Shown here one piece after another: positions 1 to 12,200 of a DNA stretch of 64,000 nt (the first letter of the stretch is position 1; each line of letters starts with the position of its first letter). The notes below the pieces were generated by a model. That model searched no databases and was not told the origin of the DNA. It saw only the letters and a list, made by a program, of their open reading frames with translations. The DNA lies in assembly GCA_034509755.1 (NCBI GenBank), contig CM067543.1, forward strand, positions 14,570,954-14,634,953, written 5' to 3'. Both the position numbers and the translations under genes were made by a program. Origin of the DNA: Anisodus tanguticus. Its lineage: Eukaryota; Streptophyta; Magnoliopsida; Solanales; Solanaceae.

Positions 1-1036
1 CAAAACGATGATCTCTTTCAGTTACCAACAAAGCAATGGTGATCATACCATCTTCATAAGACATCAAAAGGGTGAACTCACTCTTCCCATAGTTTATGTT
101 GATGACATAGTTATGATAGGATGACAAAAAGGAAATGACCCAATTGAAGAAGTTGTTAGCACAAGACTTTGAGATCAAAGATCTCGGGAAGTTGCAGTAT
201 TTCTTAGGGATTGAGGTTGCAAGATCAAAAAAGATGAAGCTTTATTTCTTAAATGAAGTATATGCTAGATCTCTTGAAAGAAACTATTTGACTAGTTCAA
301 GCCAACAGAATTACCCATTCAAAGAAATCACAAGTTACAAACAGGGGTTGGAGAGTCAATTGATAATGAGCGATATCGGAATTTGGTTGGAATGATCGTT
401 TATCTCTCTCACACTCGACCAAACATAGCCTATTTAGTCATCTTGATGAGTCAGTTCATGCATGATCCTTGAGATCCTCATTACAAGTTGTCTTTCACAG
501 TTTGCAATATCTAAGTCTGCTCTAGAGAAAAGTTTTCTTTTCTCTAAACATGGTCACGTCCCAATAGAAGTTGTTACAGACGCGGATAGGGCTGGATCTT
601 TAGATGATAGAAGATCTACGTACGGTAATTGTACACTCGTAGGAGGCAACCTAGTTACTTGGAGAAGCAAAAGCAAAGTATAGTGGCCAGATCAAGTGTT
701 AAAGCAGAATATAGACCCATGGTATTTGTGAGCTTCTTTGATTGCAAAAGTTATTGGAAGAATTGGGATTGTCTGAAAAAAGGAAAACTTTCCTTGTACT
801 GCGACAACACAACTGCAATTAGTATAGCTCAGAATCTTGTGCAACATGACCAAACAAAACATATTGAAATTGATCGGCACTACATCAAAGAGAAAGTTAC
901 TAGTTGTGCCTTGAGTTTGCTTCATGAACCGTCTGAAAAACAGCTAGAGGATGTGCTTACAAAAGGCCTCGACAAAAGGACTTTTCATACTTCGATTTTC
1001 AAGTTTGGCATGCGCAATATCTTTGCTCCATCTTGA
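1..1036 (+). pseudogene. Ty1/copia pol 3' fragment (RT end and RNase H)
   Basis: Left-truncated by the window edge. VYVDDIVMIG at about 88-117 is the copia RT catalytic block and is followed at once by a stop. EIKDLGKLQYFLGIEVARSK lies at about 171-231. RNase H sequence at 629-1036 includes ARSSVKAEYR, LYCDNTTAISIAQN and QTKHIEIDRHYIKEK. The frame is broken at least twice between 118 and 690. Confidence 0.88.
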
Positions 1037-1051
1037 GAGGCGTATTGATTG

Positions 1052-1811
1052 TGTTAATTAATTAACATGATTTTAGGATACTTTATTTTTCCTTTTCCTA
1101 GGTTAATTATAGGAATAGGATATTTGTTTTTAGTGTAATTTCAATTAGTTTTTTTTATTGGGAAACGGGTAATGTTGTATTCCTCAGCATTTAAATGCTG
1201 GCAACCATCAAAAAACAAAAGATAAAAACAAGAGATAGAATGCTTACAGAGAGCCTAAGAAATCTACAAGATCTATTTCCTCTACATCTTTCACTTTACA
1301 CCAAAAATAAAAAGATACAATACAATTCCATTTCACTAAGTGAATGGAATTGGACCTATCTTCAAAGCTTTTGTTATTTCTTTCCTTCCACACTGTCCGC
1401 CGGATGCAAAGTGGGATTACTCCCCACCATTTCTTCTGACTCTTGCTTCCTCCTCTTCTAATCCAACAGCTCAACAAATCTGTCGTATGCTCAGGCATGG
1501 TCCATTTTGTTTTTGTAAGACTAAAGAATAGTGACCATAACTGTCTTGTGAAGCTACAGTGCAAAAACAGATGATTGTTGGTCTCTTCAGCTTCCCCACA
1601 TAGCTGACATCTGGAAACAATGATCTGCCCCTTTTTCTTCAAAACTTCATGTGTCAAACAGGCCCTCCTGACCACCAACCATGTGAAGCATTTTATCTTA
1701 GTTGGTAATTTCAATTAGTTTTAGGATTCATAATTTAAATACCCCTTGTAATGGGATGTAAGGATATATAGACATTACAAAGAAGCCTTTTCTTTTTCCT
1801 CAAATTCTGCA
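1052..1811 (+). repeat. 3' LTR of the left copia fragment, split by a LINE
   Basis: Starts TGTTAATTAATTAACATG just after a purine-rich GAGAGG stretch that follows the RNase H stop. It resumes after the LINE insertion at about 1723 and seems to end in TGCA near 1811. The LTR end is an estimate because the partner LTR is outside the window. Confidence 0.6.
1153..1705 (-). mobile_element. 5'-truncated L1-type LINE inserted in a copia LTR
   Basis: Minus-strand reading gives a reverse-transcriptase zinc-binding tail (LPTKIKCFTWLVVRRACLTH, CQLCGEAEETNNHLFLHC, TVWKERNNKSFE), then a stop at 1244, a short 3' UTR and an A-tail (the T-run at about 1148-1157). TAATTTCAATTAGTTTT is present at 1136-1152 and again at 1706-1722, a 17-bp target-site duplication. 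Confidence 0.9.
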
Positions 1812-3049
1812 TATGATTATTAATATAAGTAGGTCCCCATATGATATGTATGTGCTATGTATATGACACGTTGGATTGCGTTACTTTTTTAGAATGGTAA
1901 CTCATGTTGCATTATCTTATGTTACGTTATGTATGCTTACTTTTAAATTAAAGTTTTGCTCAACCTTTTTAGAGGTAGTTTATGAGACTTGCTGGGCCAT
2001 AAGATTCACTTCCCCATCTTTGATCCACAGATTCTTTAGCAGGCGATTCTCATATGTTCCAGCCGCAGTGGTGAGCTCCCACTTTTATTTCGTGCAGTTT
2101 ATGGGCAGTGCCCCACCTCTTGACATCTTTAGGAGCTCCATTATGACCCTATGGGAGTAGTTTATGTATTTTGGAATATGCAAATGATAAAATCACTTGT
2201 CGGGATGTATTATGCATGTAATTAGGCTATGGTATCCACAGTTTGAGGATTATCTATACATGGTATGCCTAAGAGTGTTGGTTTGGCAATTGAGCGCCCT
2301 TATGATGTGTTGAGATTAACAGGTAGTAAAGCTTGGGTTCGCCCGATGAGGGTTTGGTCGTCAACTGCTGGTTACACCTAGACTGCAACTCCAGTAACGT
2401 GTGAGAAAATAACAGTAGAAAAATGTCTGGATGGGTTAATATATAATGAATATTAGATTTATCTAATGTGGGAGGATATCTTAAGAACTTAAAAATTGTA
2501 CCATTCTAACTCCAAGATTATAACACTGATACCTCACAGTCTAACAAAACTTTCAGTACTTATTTATAGAAACATACTAAAAAGTATTGACCTTTGCAGG
2601 AATAAAGCTTGTTTGCACAAAGAGGGAAAAAAAGCAACTGCAATAGGAAGTATGGCACATAATTTGGGACAAACGCAGCAACAGAAAAGCTAGTGAGAAG
2701 GAAAATGGACCAGTTGTAAGAATATTGAACAAGAAACGGGGCTGCATTAAGCCTTTTAAAGGAAATGGGGAGAAGACAATGGGATTAAATGAGAACCCAT
2801 TCCAGCAGAAGAACGACATGACATGATTTTCAGGTCAAAATTAGACCTCCACATTTAAAATATGACCCGAAAATAGCAGAAAATAGGAAAGCAACCAACA
2901 AATCCCAATAGCACAACAATGTAGAGAGTAGTCCAAATTAGCAAGTCACTAGCTAAAACATTGCAAAAACATCAATAGATCCATAATTGCACGGGAAAAA
3001 AAGATGCAACACCTAAGAGACTTCCTCCAATCATATAATTTTTGTGTAC
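1812..3049. other. Unassigned sequence left of SAC exon 13
   Basis: 1876-2480 has the look of decayed LTR sequence (for example, the GAGCTCCATTATGACCC stretch near 2130), but no ends are visible. 2480-3049 shows nothing I recognise and no SAC-like exon. Confidence 0.4.
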
Positions 3050-3238
3050 CTTGAATATGTCAAATCACTTTCACAGTTTGACATTTCTGGTGTTGATTCA
3101 GAGAGCACTTTACTTCCTTCTTTTGACTGATTAGACAGGTTAGACTTAGGAAGACCCTGTCCAATACTCTGAGTTGATAGGGGAAATTGACTTTCATGAA
3201 GAATGTTCCCATCTGAGAATGATCTTTGAAAGAGCAAC
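3050..3238 (-). CDS. SAC: SAC phosphatase exon 13 (last exon visible)
   Basis: 189 nt encoding RSFSDGNILHESQF through SESTPEMSNCESDL, between acceptor AACAG and donor GTACAC. This matches the Ser-rich tail region after the SAC domain. It ends at a splice donor rather than a stop, so at least one more exon is expected to the left. Confidence 0.88.
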
Positions 3239-6200
3239 CTGTTTATCACCATAAGAATATACAGTTATCCTTACTTCAAAACAAGAAATTACAGGAGAAG
3301 ATCAAGTCGCTACGGGGAACATTTCTGCCATCTCTATTGTAACACCTTATCTCAGAGTAAATTAAGTAGGGCAGCCCGGTGCACTAAGCTCCCACTATGC
3401 GCGGGGTCCGGGGAAGGACCGGACCACATGGGTCTGTTGTACGCAGCCTTACCTTGCATTTCTGCCAGAGGCTGTTTCCACGGCTTGAACTCGTGACCTC
3501 CTGGTCAGATGGCAACAACTTTTCAAAGTAAATTAAGTAAACCTTGAAAATGCAACGGAATATCAGTGTCTTTGTCTTCTATATTCGTCTCATCCTAATA
3601 TAGATGAGAAATATATAATGTATGGAAAGTAAGAAAGCTAGAGCCATATCATCACAGGTTTGACAATTATACCTTCCATTCTCACCAACGTAGCTCTCCC
3701 CATTCCTACCCACATAGTAATGCTGATAGGAGTCCAGTTCCCATATATCAGGTCTACCCTCTCGCGGCTGAAAGTACCCCAAAAACCTGTTCATAGAAAA
3801 TCATCAGAATTTCATGCCGCAGGCTCATAGCCATTTTTTAAATTATCTGAAATCTTGAGTAAGTTGGCAAATAGAAAATCAAAAGGAGAGAAGTTGAACT
3901 TAAAGGATTTGCACAAACTAAACTACTCACTCAGACTGCATTGACACATACGAATAAAGAGAAAATGAGCTTACACATTAATAGCATTTTGTTTTTCTGC
4001 ATCCATGTAGGCATTGCTGTAATATCTCTGAAGAGTCCTAAAGAACTCCTGTGATTGAATTGCAGCTTCCCACTGGCCCCTCCTCTTCGAAAATATCTAC
4101 AGGACACAAGAAAAGATAAAACATGCATGTGTCGAATGCCCTGGGCTTTGTTTCCATTAGTATCAAGAAGGCGTATGGGATTATAGCATATAAAAATGAG
4201 GCAAGAGTGACTAAATTTTGGGTCCCTACCATTCTATCTCCTTAAGTTTCATTTTCTGATCGCTGGAACGTATCTTCTATTTACCAAATAAAATAGTTTT
4301 ATTAGGTCACTGGCTCTAGTTACAAGTCAAAAGGTTCTTTCCTTTCTCAATTTGGAAGAAACTAATTTTCACCCCTTTAGTGAAGATAAAAAACAAACGA
4401 AAAGAAAAAACAGAATTGGGAGTACAAAAAACATGAACTTCCCACCCACGCACCCTAGAAATCACAATAAAGAAGCTGCTTGTAACATAACTTCTTTGAT
4501 ATTTTCCTTTTTCTTTTAAATTTTTTTTAAAAGCGAAATTTCTATGATATTTTTATCTGCCTAGGGAGTAGTCATTTCAAATATCAAATAAGAAAACTGA
4601 AAGACTTATGTATCATCTACCACATTAAGAATTATCGCAAATTAGGGCAGTTGTGCTATTATTCCTTTTTACTGATTTTTGTTATTATCTGTTGTTTCTT
4701 TACTTTTGTTATTTCTTTGTTCGGCCCTTCCCCGGACCCCGCGCATAGCGGGAGCTTAGTGCACCGGGCTGCCCTTTTTTTTTGTCCGATTGTTTTTGTT
4801 TGCTTTTCTTTGAGCCCAGGGTCTTTCGGAAACAACCTCTCTACCTCCCAAGGTAGGGTTAAGGTCAGCTTACACTCTACCCTCTCCAGACCCCATTTGT
4901 GAGATTACACTGAGTATGTTGTTGTTGTTGTATTTTTCATTACAGTCTAGCCAACCTAAAATTTGCAGGAAAAGAAAAATTAGAGATGGAAGATTGTTTC
5001 ATATTTTTTGCAAGAATGATGAAGAAACCTCACGAAATTCTCTTGTTTCAATTGTATTTTGGTGTAAGTAAAGAACCATATAATTGATGGTTGGTAAACT
5101 TGATGGACTGTAAATGACTCGGGTTGTGTCATGTTTTCAACTTAACATAGTTTTGACACTGATGTGGTCCTTTCTTTTAATGAAATTATTGATTCATAAA
5201 TAATGTGCAAAAAGAAAAGGGAAATGCTGAGCACTAGCCATACCTTGTTGTGAGCTGCAGAGCCACCATATTGATGAGCAAGTGTATCACCCATCCTCTC
5301 ATAAAACCCCATTAATTCTTCTGCCAAAGGATCATCAAGGTCTATCTTTGTTGAATTTGTAACTCCTAATGCATGGAGTTGATGACCCAAAGCAGCCAAT
5401 CCATATGCATACTGTGCCACATTAGTACGATCCAAACAATCTATGCAATTTGTCCTTAGCACCCCCCTTTGGAATATTGCCGGTTTCAGATAGCCATTAC
5501 TCACGTAGTTACATCCACTGGTTTTCCCATCTGAGTTATCTGACTCACCATTGTCATTATTATATTGTTTCTCAATATCAGGGTCAAAATGTCTCAAATG
5601 ATCCACATTACTAGCAGCAGCATATCTGTGCCACAACATTGCAACTATTTTAAAATACAATTCTAAGCACCTCAAACACCCAACAGAAAACCTAATGTAT
5701 ATGCAATTCAATGTTACCCCTTTTCATTGACCTACTTCAAGTGGTAGCTCGCATCAATGTATAAGGAGAATACGTTTTCCTATCATCTTTGGAAAACTCT
5801 GAAGTACAGAATTTCTAAGCTGAATCACTGAAAATGGAAAAGCCTTTTGACTCTTGTCGTAATGACTTGAAAGGTAGCAGATGTACCATGGCGTCAAGAA
5901 AAATTATAGCAAGGAATTGTTTAAGGAAGCCAATCAGTCAAACGGTTGTATTATTGCTAATGGAAAGAGACTGCAGAGAACCTAGTGATATCATAAAATA
6001 GGAAAAGAGTAGGACTGGACCAAAATCTTTCATACGGAAAAACAGAGAAAATCTCTTTCACAATGAAGAGGGCTAGAACCAGGGAGTCTTGATAGGTAGA
6101 ACTGGGAAGAAAACTACAAGATACTATGTTATTTACAGTACTAGAGATTGGATAAACAGAGGAACTGGCAGCGTTTTGGGCCAGGGGCCTTCATCATTTG

Positions 6201-9200
6201 GGAACAGATATACACATCCCTTACTGCGGAACAAGAATCAATGCACAAGGATAGTTGATGCGGTCTCCATTAGAAAATGTTGGAAAGCAGGTTATGGCCA
6301 GCACCTAATAGTGTAAAGGTCTTCCCCTACACCTTTGCACTCGGCTCGGTTTTTCTACCACATTTGGACCTACTTATGCAGAAACATATGTCCCTTTGCC
6401 CACCTCATAGGATCAAATTTGACCCCAAGGAAACAATATAAATTGAATCTTAGATTTTAAAAAGAAACAACAAAGCATATACTTTGTTCTTGTATCAAGC
6501 TTGTAATTTTGTTTTAAAACTAATTATTCATGTATAGCAAGCTAACTCCTTTAAGTATAAGCATATCCCTTAATCATGCCATCTGACAATGACGGGGACT
6601 AAAACCTAATTATTTTTGCAGCATCCCTCCACAAATTCAAATCTAGATCCGCGCAAGTTTGCTGTTCTGCAGCTCGTATGTCTAGTGAACCTCTTCACCT
6701 GTCTAGATTGCAGAGATCGTGGGCTGATCACTTAGGACTTCGAATATGACAAAACCATAAGTCAAACACCAAAAACGAAATGTCTCAAAAGTTTTAGCCT
6801 ATAGCCGTCTCAAGACAATTATACCAAGCCAATCAACTGAGATAACAGGTACAGCATAACAACAGACTGCAGTTCTTTCGCAATTCTGAGTATATGACTT
6901 TCTCCTGGGGTAATTTATTAGTGTGTTAGACCAATAATTGATCCATACTTCAAAATACAGGAAGTTCAAGAAAAAAGGGTCATTACTGTTGATGACATAA
7001 TTAAGTAATTAAAAATATGCTTTCTCTAATGGCTTAAACTTTTAAATGAGATGGTCACACACTTCAACATAGCATCTGTAAGAAAATATGGGAGAAAATA
7101 TTATTAGTGAATTGTTGTGTATCTACATGATTACATTGAGCTCTATTTATAGACAATCCATTACAATCCTTTTCCTAGTAGGATACTATATATGAAATCC
7201 TATTCCTATTCTACATTATAATCCTTTTCCTAGTAGAATACTATATGTGAAATAATATTCCTATTCTAACACCCCCTCAAGCTGGTGCATACAAGTCATA
7301 TGTACCGAGCTTGTTACAGATGTAATTAATACGAGGACCAGTGAAGGACTTGGTGAAAATATTTGCAAGCTGATCACTCGACTTCACAAATTTTGTAACA
7401 ATATCACCGGAGAGTATCTTTTCCCTAACAAAGTGACAGTTAATCTCAATGTGTTTAGTCCTCTCATGAAATACCAGATTTGGAGCGGAATGTCGATAAA
7501 ACACTGAGTGATTAGCTTCACTACGAGTCATGCCAAACTCCTGAATTACTGTGCTGAACTTCCCAAACCAGGCTCGAGGAGATTATTTCAAACCATAAAG
7601 TGCTCGATGCTCGAGGAGATTGTTTCAGACCATAAAGTGCTCGACGTAATCGGCAGACTAAGCTAGACTCCCCCTGAGCAACTAAACCAGGTGGTTGTTC
7701 CATATAAACTTCCTCCTCTCCTCAAGGTCATCATGGAGAGAATAGCATACTTCACGAATGTGTCCAAGCTTATTACAATAACTATACCTAGGTCGAGATC
7801 TTTCAAGACAACCTCCTCCTCGTCGCTTCTTCATGGATTGTGATGTGCAATTTTCTGATCTCCTCTTTAAGGGTTTTGAAGTCATCATAGGACTTGAACT
7901 TCCAATTCCCGTATTTCTGGAGTTTAACATATCAAAACCGAGACATAGCGAAATCTGACTTGAAAGATGGATGGAATCTGACAAACATAACCCAAGAAAA
8001 AAATCACCGAGATCTGGCCGGAAAAAAGTGCATGCGCCGCGCGTGGATCTGACGCGCTAACCAGAGTTGGCATTTCGAGCGGCACGTGGTGGCGCATGAG
8101 TGGGTATTTGCCGAAGCCGCTGATTGGGTTTTGGTCGGAAGGCACTGATCTACTTTGTGGTGGTGTTGGAATTTGCGCAACACTATCCGAAAGTAATTTT
8201 GACGACAGCATGTTACACAGAAAATATTGCACGGCGACTGATTTGTTTTTCCGAAAATTGTTGGAAATTTGCACAACAATTAGTTTTTCACTAGCTTGAA
8301 CATGATCTATGTTGTGGTGGTGTTGATTCTGCACAACACCACTGAATAGAGATGTGACGCTAGTAGCCAACGAAAAAATTATGCACAGTATTGATTTTTT
8401 TTTTCGAATCTTCGCTGGAATATTGCACAGCGGATACTTTGGAAGAGGACACAAAACATTCGCCCGGAATTGAGGCGCGGAACTGTGATGGTATTTTGTG
8501 GGTAGGATCGGAATGATGGCACGACCCTAGGGAACGCAAAACAGTCGCCGAAATTGAGGCACAGGACTGTGATGGTATTTTGTGGGTAGGATCGGAATGA
8601 TGGCACGACCCTACGGGACAAGAAATTATGCCGTAAAAGTTGTCGAACCTCAAAGAAAGTGGTATGAGTCAACTAGGAATCTCTACACGATGCTGACAGT
8701 AAAAACAATTCTTAAAAGAATGGCCGAAAATAGCCTGGAATCACCGGAACCCTAATTCCGACGATCGAAATTTAATAATTGTTCATGCCGGAAAAACATT
8801 GTTCATGCGGCACTGTTCAAGCGACACTATTTATCTAGTACTGTTCACACTGATTTCTTTTGTTACGCTGATAATATTCTATTATCTGAAGGAGAATATT
8901 TGATTTATAAATATCTGAAAATTTTCTATTATCTTCACTCTACCATTATCTTTGGCCAGACGGGCGATACATTTTCTAGTGCCGCCCGCCGACAGCGGAA
9001 GCTCTTTGATTCTCTACCAAGATCGTAGAAGCTCTGATACCATGTAAAAAAATATTATTAGTGAATTGTTGTGTATCTACATGATTACACTGAGCTCTAT
9101 TTATACACACTCCATTACAATCATTTTCCTATTAGGATACTATATATGAAATCATATTCCTATTCTACATTACAATCCTTTTCCTAGTAGGATACTATAT

Positions 9201-12200
9201 ATGAAATCATATTTTTATTCTAACAGTATCAAAGCAGGCAAAGGTCTTGGGTTCGAGTCTCACCGCCACCCAATTTCGTGTGCTTGGTCCGTGAAAAAAA
9301 ATGAAGCCCACATGTGAGGGGTGTGTGTGAAGACATAATTAAGTTATTAAAAGTAAGCTCACTCTAATAGCTTAAGTTTTTGGATGAGATGGTCACACAC
9401 TTAAGCAATTACCATCCCATTGATGCAATTTGGTTACATTATTAGTGCATAAATTTTCCAAAAGCTTTTAAGAAGGGATAAAAGAGGGAATCACACCCCG
9501 GAGGATGATACTTAATGCAACTACACCAAAGAGGAAAAAGAAATCCTAGATATTCAAGACCGTGAGCATAAAGAATTAAAACAAAATTGATTGGTTTTCT
9601 GACAGCTGCATAGAGTAATAACAACATACCTAGTGAAGTCCCACAACGTGGGGTCTGGGGAGGGTAGAGTGTACGCAGACCTTACCTCTACCTTGGTAAG
9701 TAGAGAGACTGTTTTCGAAAGACCCTCGGCCCAAGACAAAGCATAAGCACAAGCTAAACAAGAGAAATTGTCAGATCCTGGACAAGAAATTTAAAGCAGT
9801 ATGAAAATGATGGTAACAAAAGCGAACAAGTCATGATAAAGCATTCTAAAAAAAGAAGCAGTAACTAACGCATGTAAATAAGATAAACAAAGTACACAAA
9901 AGAACATACAACAACAGAAATCCAATGACAGGGGGCTATAAAACAATACTACGCCTACTAGTATGATAGGTTAAGCAGGACTGCAGTAATAACACTACAA
10001 CTACCGGTATATAAGCGTAAGTAGGACTACGCTCAACTACTTACTACCTTTCTACCCTAATATGTGTCCTCCACAACCCCATATCTAAGGTCATATCCTC
10101 AGTAAGTTGCACCAGCGCCATATCCTGTCTAATCACCTCTCCCCAATACTTATTTGGCCAACTTCTACCCCTCCTGAACCCGTCCATAGCCAACCTCTCA
10201 CACCTCCGCACTTGGGCATTTGTGTCTCTCCTCTGCACATGCCTGAACCATCTCAACCTCGCTTCCCGCATTTTATCCTCCACCGAGGTCACTCCCACTC
10301 TGTCCCGGATATCATCATTTCTAATCATATCCCTCCTTGTATTCGCACACATATATCTCAGTATCCTTATCTCGGCAACTTTCATCTTTTGAATGTGTGA
10401 AGTCTTGACTGGCCAACACTGCCCCATATAATATAGTCGATCTAACCACCACCCTATAGAACTTGCCTTTAAGTTTTAGTGGCACCTTTTTATCATACAA
10501 GACTCCAGATGCGAGCCTTCATTTCATCCACCTTGCACCAATACGATGTGTGACATCATCATCAATCTCTCCATTCCCTTGGATAATAGACCCGAGATAC
10601 TTGAAGTTTTCTTTTTTTGGAATGAACTGAGTACCAAGTCTCACCTACACGCCTGTCTCATGGTCGCTCCCGTTACTGAACATGCACACCAAATATTTTG
10701 TCTTGGTCCTACTCAGCCTGAACCCATTAAACTCCAGAGTCTGTCTCCAAACCTCCAGCTTAGCATTCACTTCGTTGCGAGTCTCATCATCAGGACTATG
10801 TCATCTGCGAATAACATACACCATGGCACCTCCCCTTGAATTTGTCACGTCAGTCCATCCATCACCAAGGCAAATAAGAATGGGCTAAGAGATGATCCCT
10901 AGTGCAACCCCATCACTGGAAAGTGCTCCGAGTCTCCTCCTACTATCCGTACCCTGATCTTGGTTGCATTATACATATCCTTGATTGCCCTAGTGTACGC
11001 CACAGATACACCTCTAACCTCCACATATCTCCATAGAACCTCCCTCGAGACTTTGTCGTATGCCTTCTCAAGGTCGATGAAAACCATATATAAGTCTATT
11101 TTCCTCTCCCTATACTGCTCCATCAACCTCCTAATAAGATGAATGGCTTCTGCAGTCGAATGTCCCGACATGAATCCAAACTGGTTCTCGAAAATAGACA
11201 TGTCTCTTCTCACCCTCATCTCCACGACCCTTTCCCAAACGTTCATAGTGTGGCTAAGCAACTTGATACCCATATAGTTGTTGCAACTCTGGATGTCACC
11301 TTTGTTATTGTACAAAGGAATCATTGTACTCCACCTCCATTCGTCGGGCATTCTTGTCGTCTTAAAAATGACATTAAACAATAGACCCTTGTGGTCCGGT
11401 CATTCCCCGAACACCGCGCATAGCGGGAGCTTAGTGCACCGGACGGCCCTTTTTAAACAACTCAGTCAGCCACTCCAAACCTATGTGCCTGTGCTCTTCC
11501 AAAATTCAATTGGGATCTCATCAGGCCTGGTCACTCGTCCCCTGCGCATCCTGCGAAGAGCACCCTTAGCCTCCTCAACCTTAATACTTCTACAATTACC
11601 TCACGTGATTCAAGTCACGGGTCCTCTCACTCGTCTTGGCTAGTCTATACAACTTCTTATCCTCGCCTTTTTCCTCTAATACCACATACAGGCATTCAAA
11701 AGCCGTAGTTTTCACCGCCGTAACCGCTAGCTTTGCCTCCTTCCTCACCATCTTATATAATTTCCTATTCGTCCACTTCTCCACCTCATCCTTGCTTTCT
11801 ACCAATTTCGCATACGCCACTTTCTTTGCTTCCACCTTCTCTTGAACTTTACTATTCCACCACCAGTCCTTTCGATGTCCACCACGACTATCCCTCGAGA
11901 CCCATATCACTTCTCTAGCTACCTCCCAAATGCAACTGGTCGTCCTGTCCCACATACCGATCGCATTCCCACTACTCCCACAAGCCCCCTGGCCATCAAC
12001 CTCTCCCCCATCTCCTTTGCACTAGCCATGGTCAAACTCCCACATTCGATTCTTAGTCTGTCATCCACAACCCTCCTCTTCTTCTCCATCTTGATCCCCG
12101 AATCCATCACCAAAAGCTTATGTCGGGTTGTAAGATACTCACTCGGAATAACCTTGCAATCTTTACAAAGACCGTTGTCAACCTTCCTAAGGAGCAAAGA

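Larger units (their letters stand above)
7077..9225 (-). mobile_element. Internally deleted copia nested in the TRIM
   Basis: LTRs at 7077-7271 and 9043-9225 share TATTATTAGTGAATTGTTG and TATTCTAACA. Next to the right LTR, minus-strand reading gives TGGTATCAGAGC, a perfect initiator tRNA-Met primer site; a GAGGGGGTG polypurine tract adjoins the left LTR. Flanks are GCATC and GTATC, a 5-bp TSD with one change. Only pieces of the polyprotein remain, so it is non-autonomous. Confidence 0.88.
6987..9407 (+). mobile_element. TRIM (miniature LTR element) interrupted by a copia, SAC intron 9
   Basis: Two short similar direct repeats, 6987-7069 (TGTTGATGACATAATTAAG to CACACTTCAACA) and 9324-9407 (TGTGTGAAGACATAATTAAG to CACACTTAAGCA), behave as LTRs of about 83 bp. 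ATTAC flanks the pair at 6982-6986 and 9408-9412. After the first LTR comes a tRNA-Met-like primer site, read across the copia insertion as TAGTATCAAAGCAGG, and before the second a short purine tract (GAGGGGTG). Without the copia the element is only about 270 bp and non-coding. Confidence 0.82.

Noticed and set aside
2577..2819. Candidate C-terminal exon of the SAC gene
   Set aside because: Translation in all minus frames lacks the expected acidic/Ser-rich tail and there is no suitable acceptor linked to a stop.
9226..9270. Second tRNA-like stretch with GGGTTCGAGTCTC
   Set aside because: Fits the primer-site end and short internal part of the TRIM; no cloverleaf.
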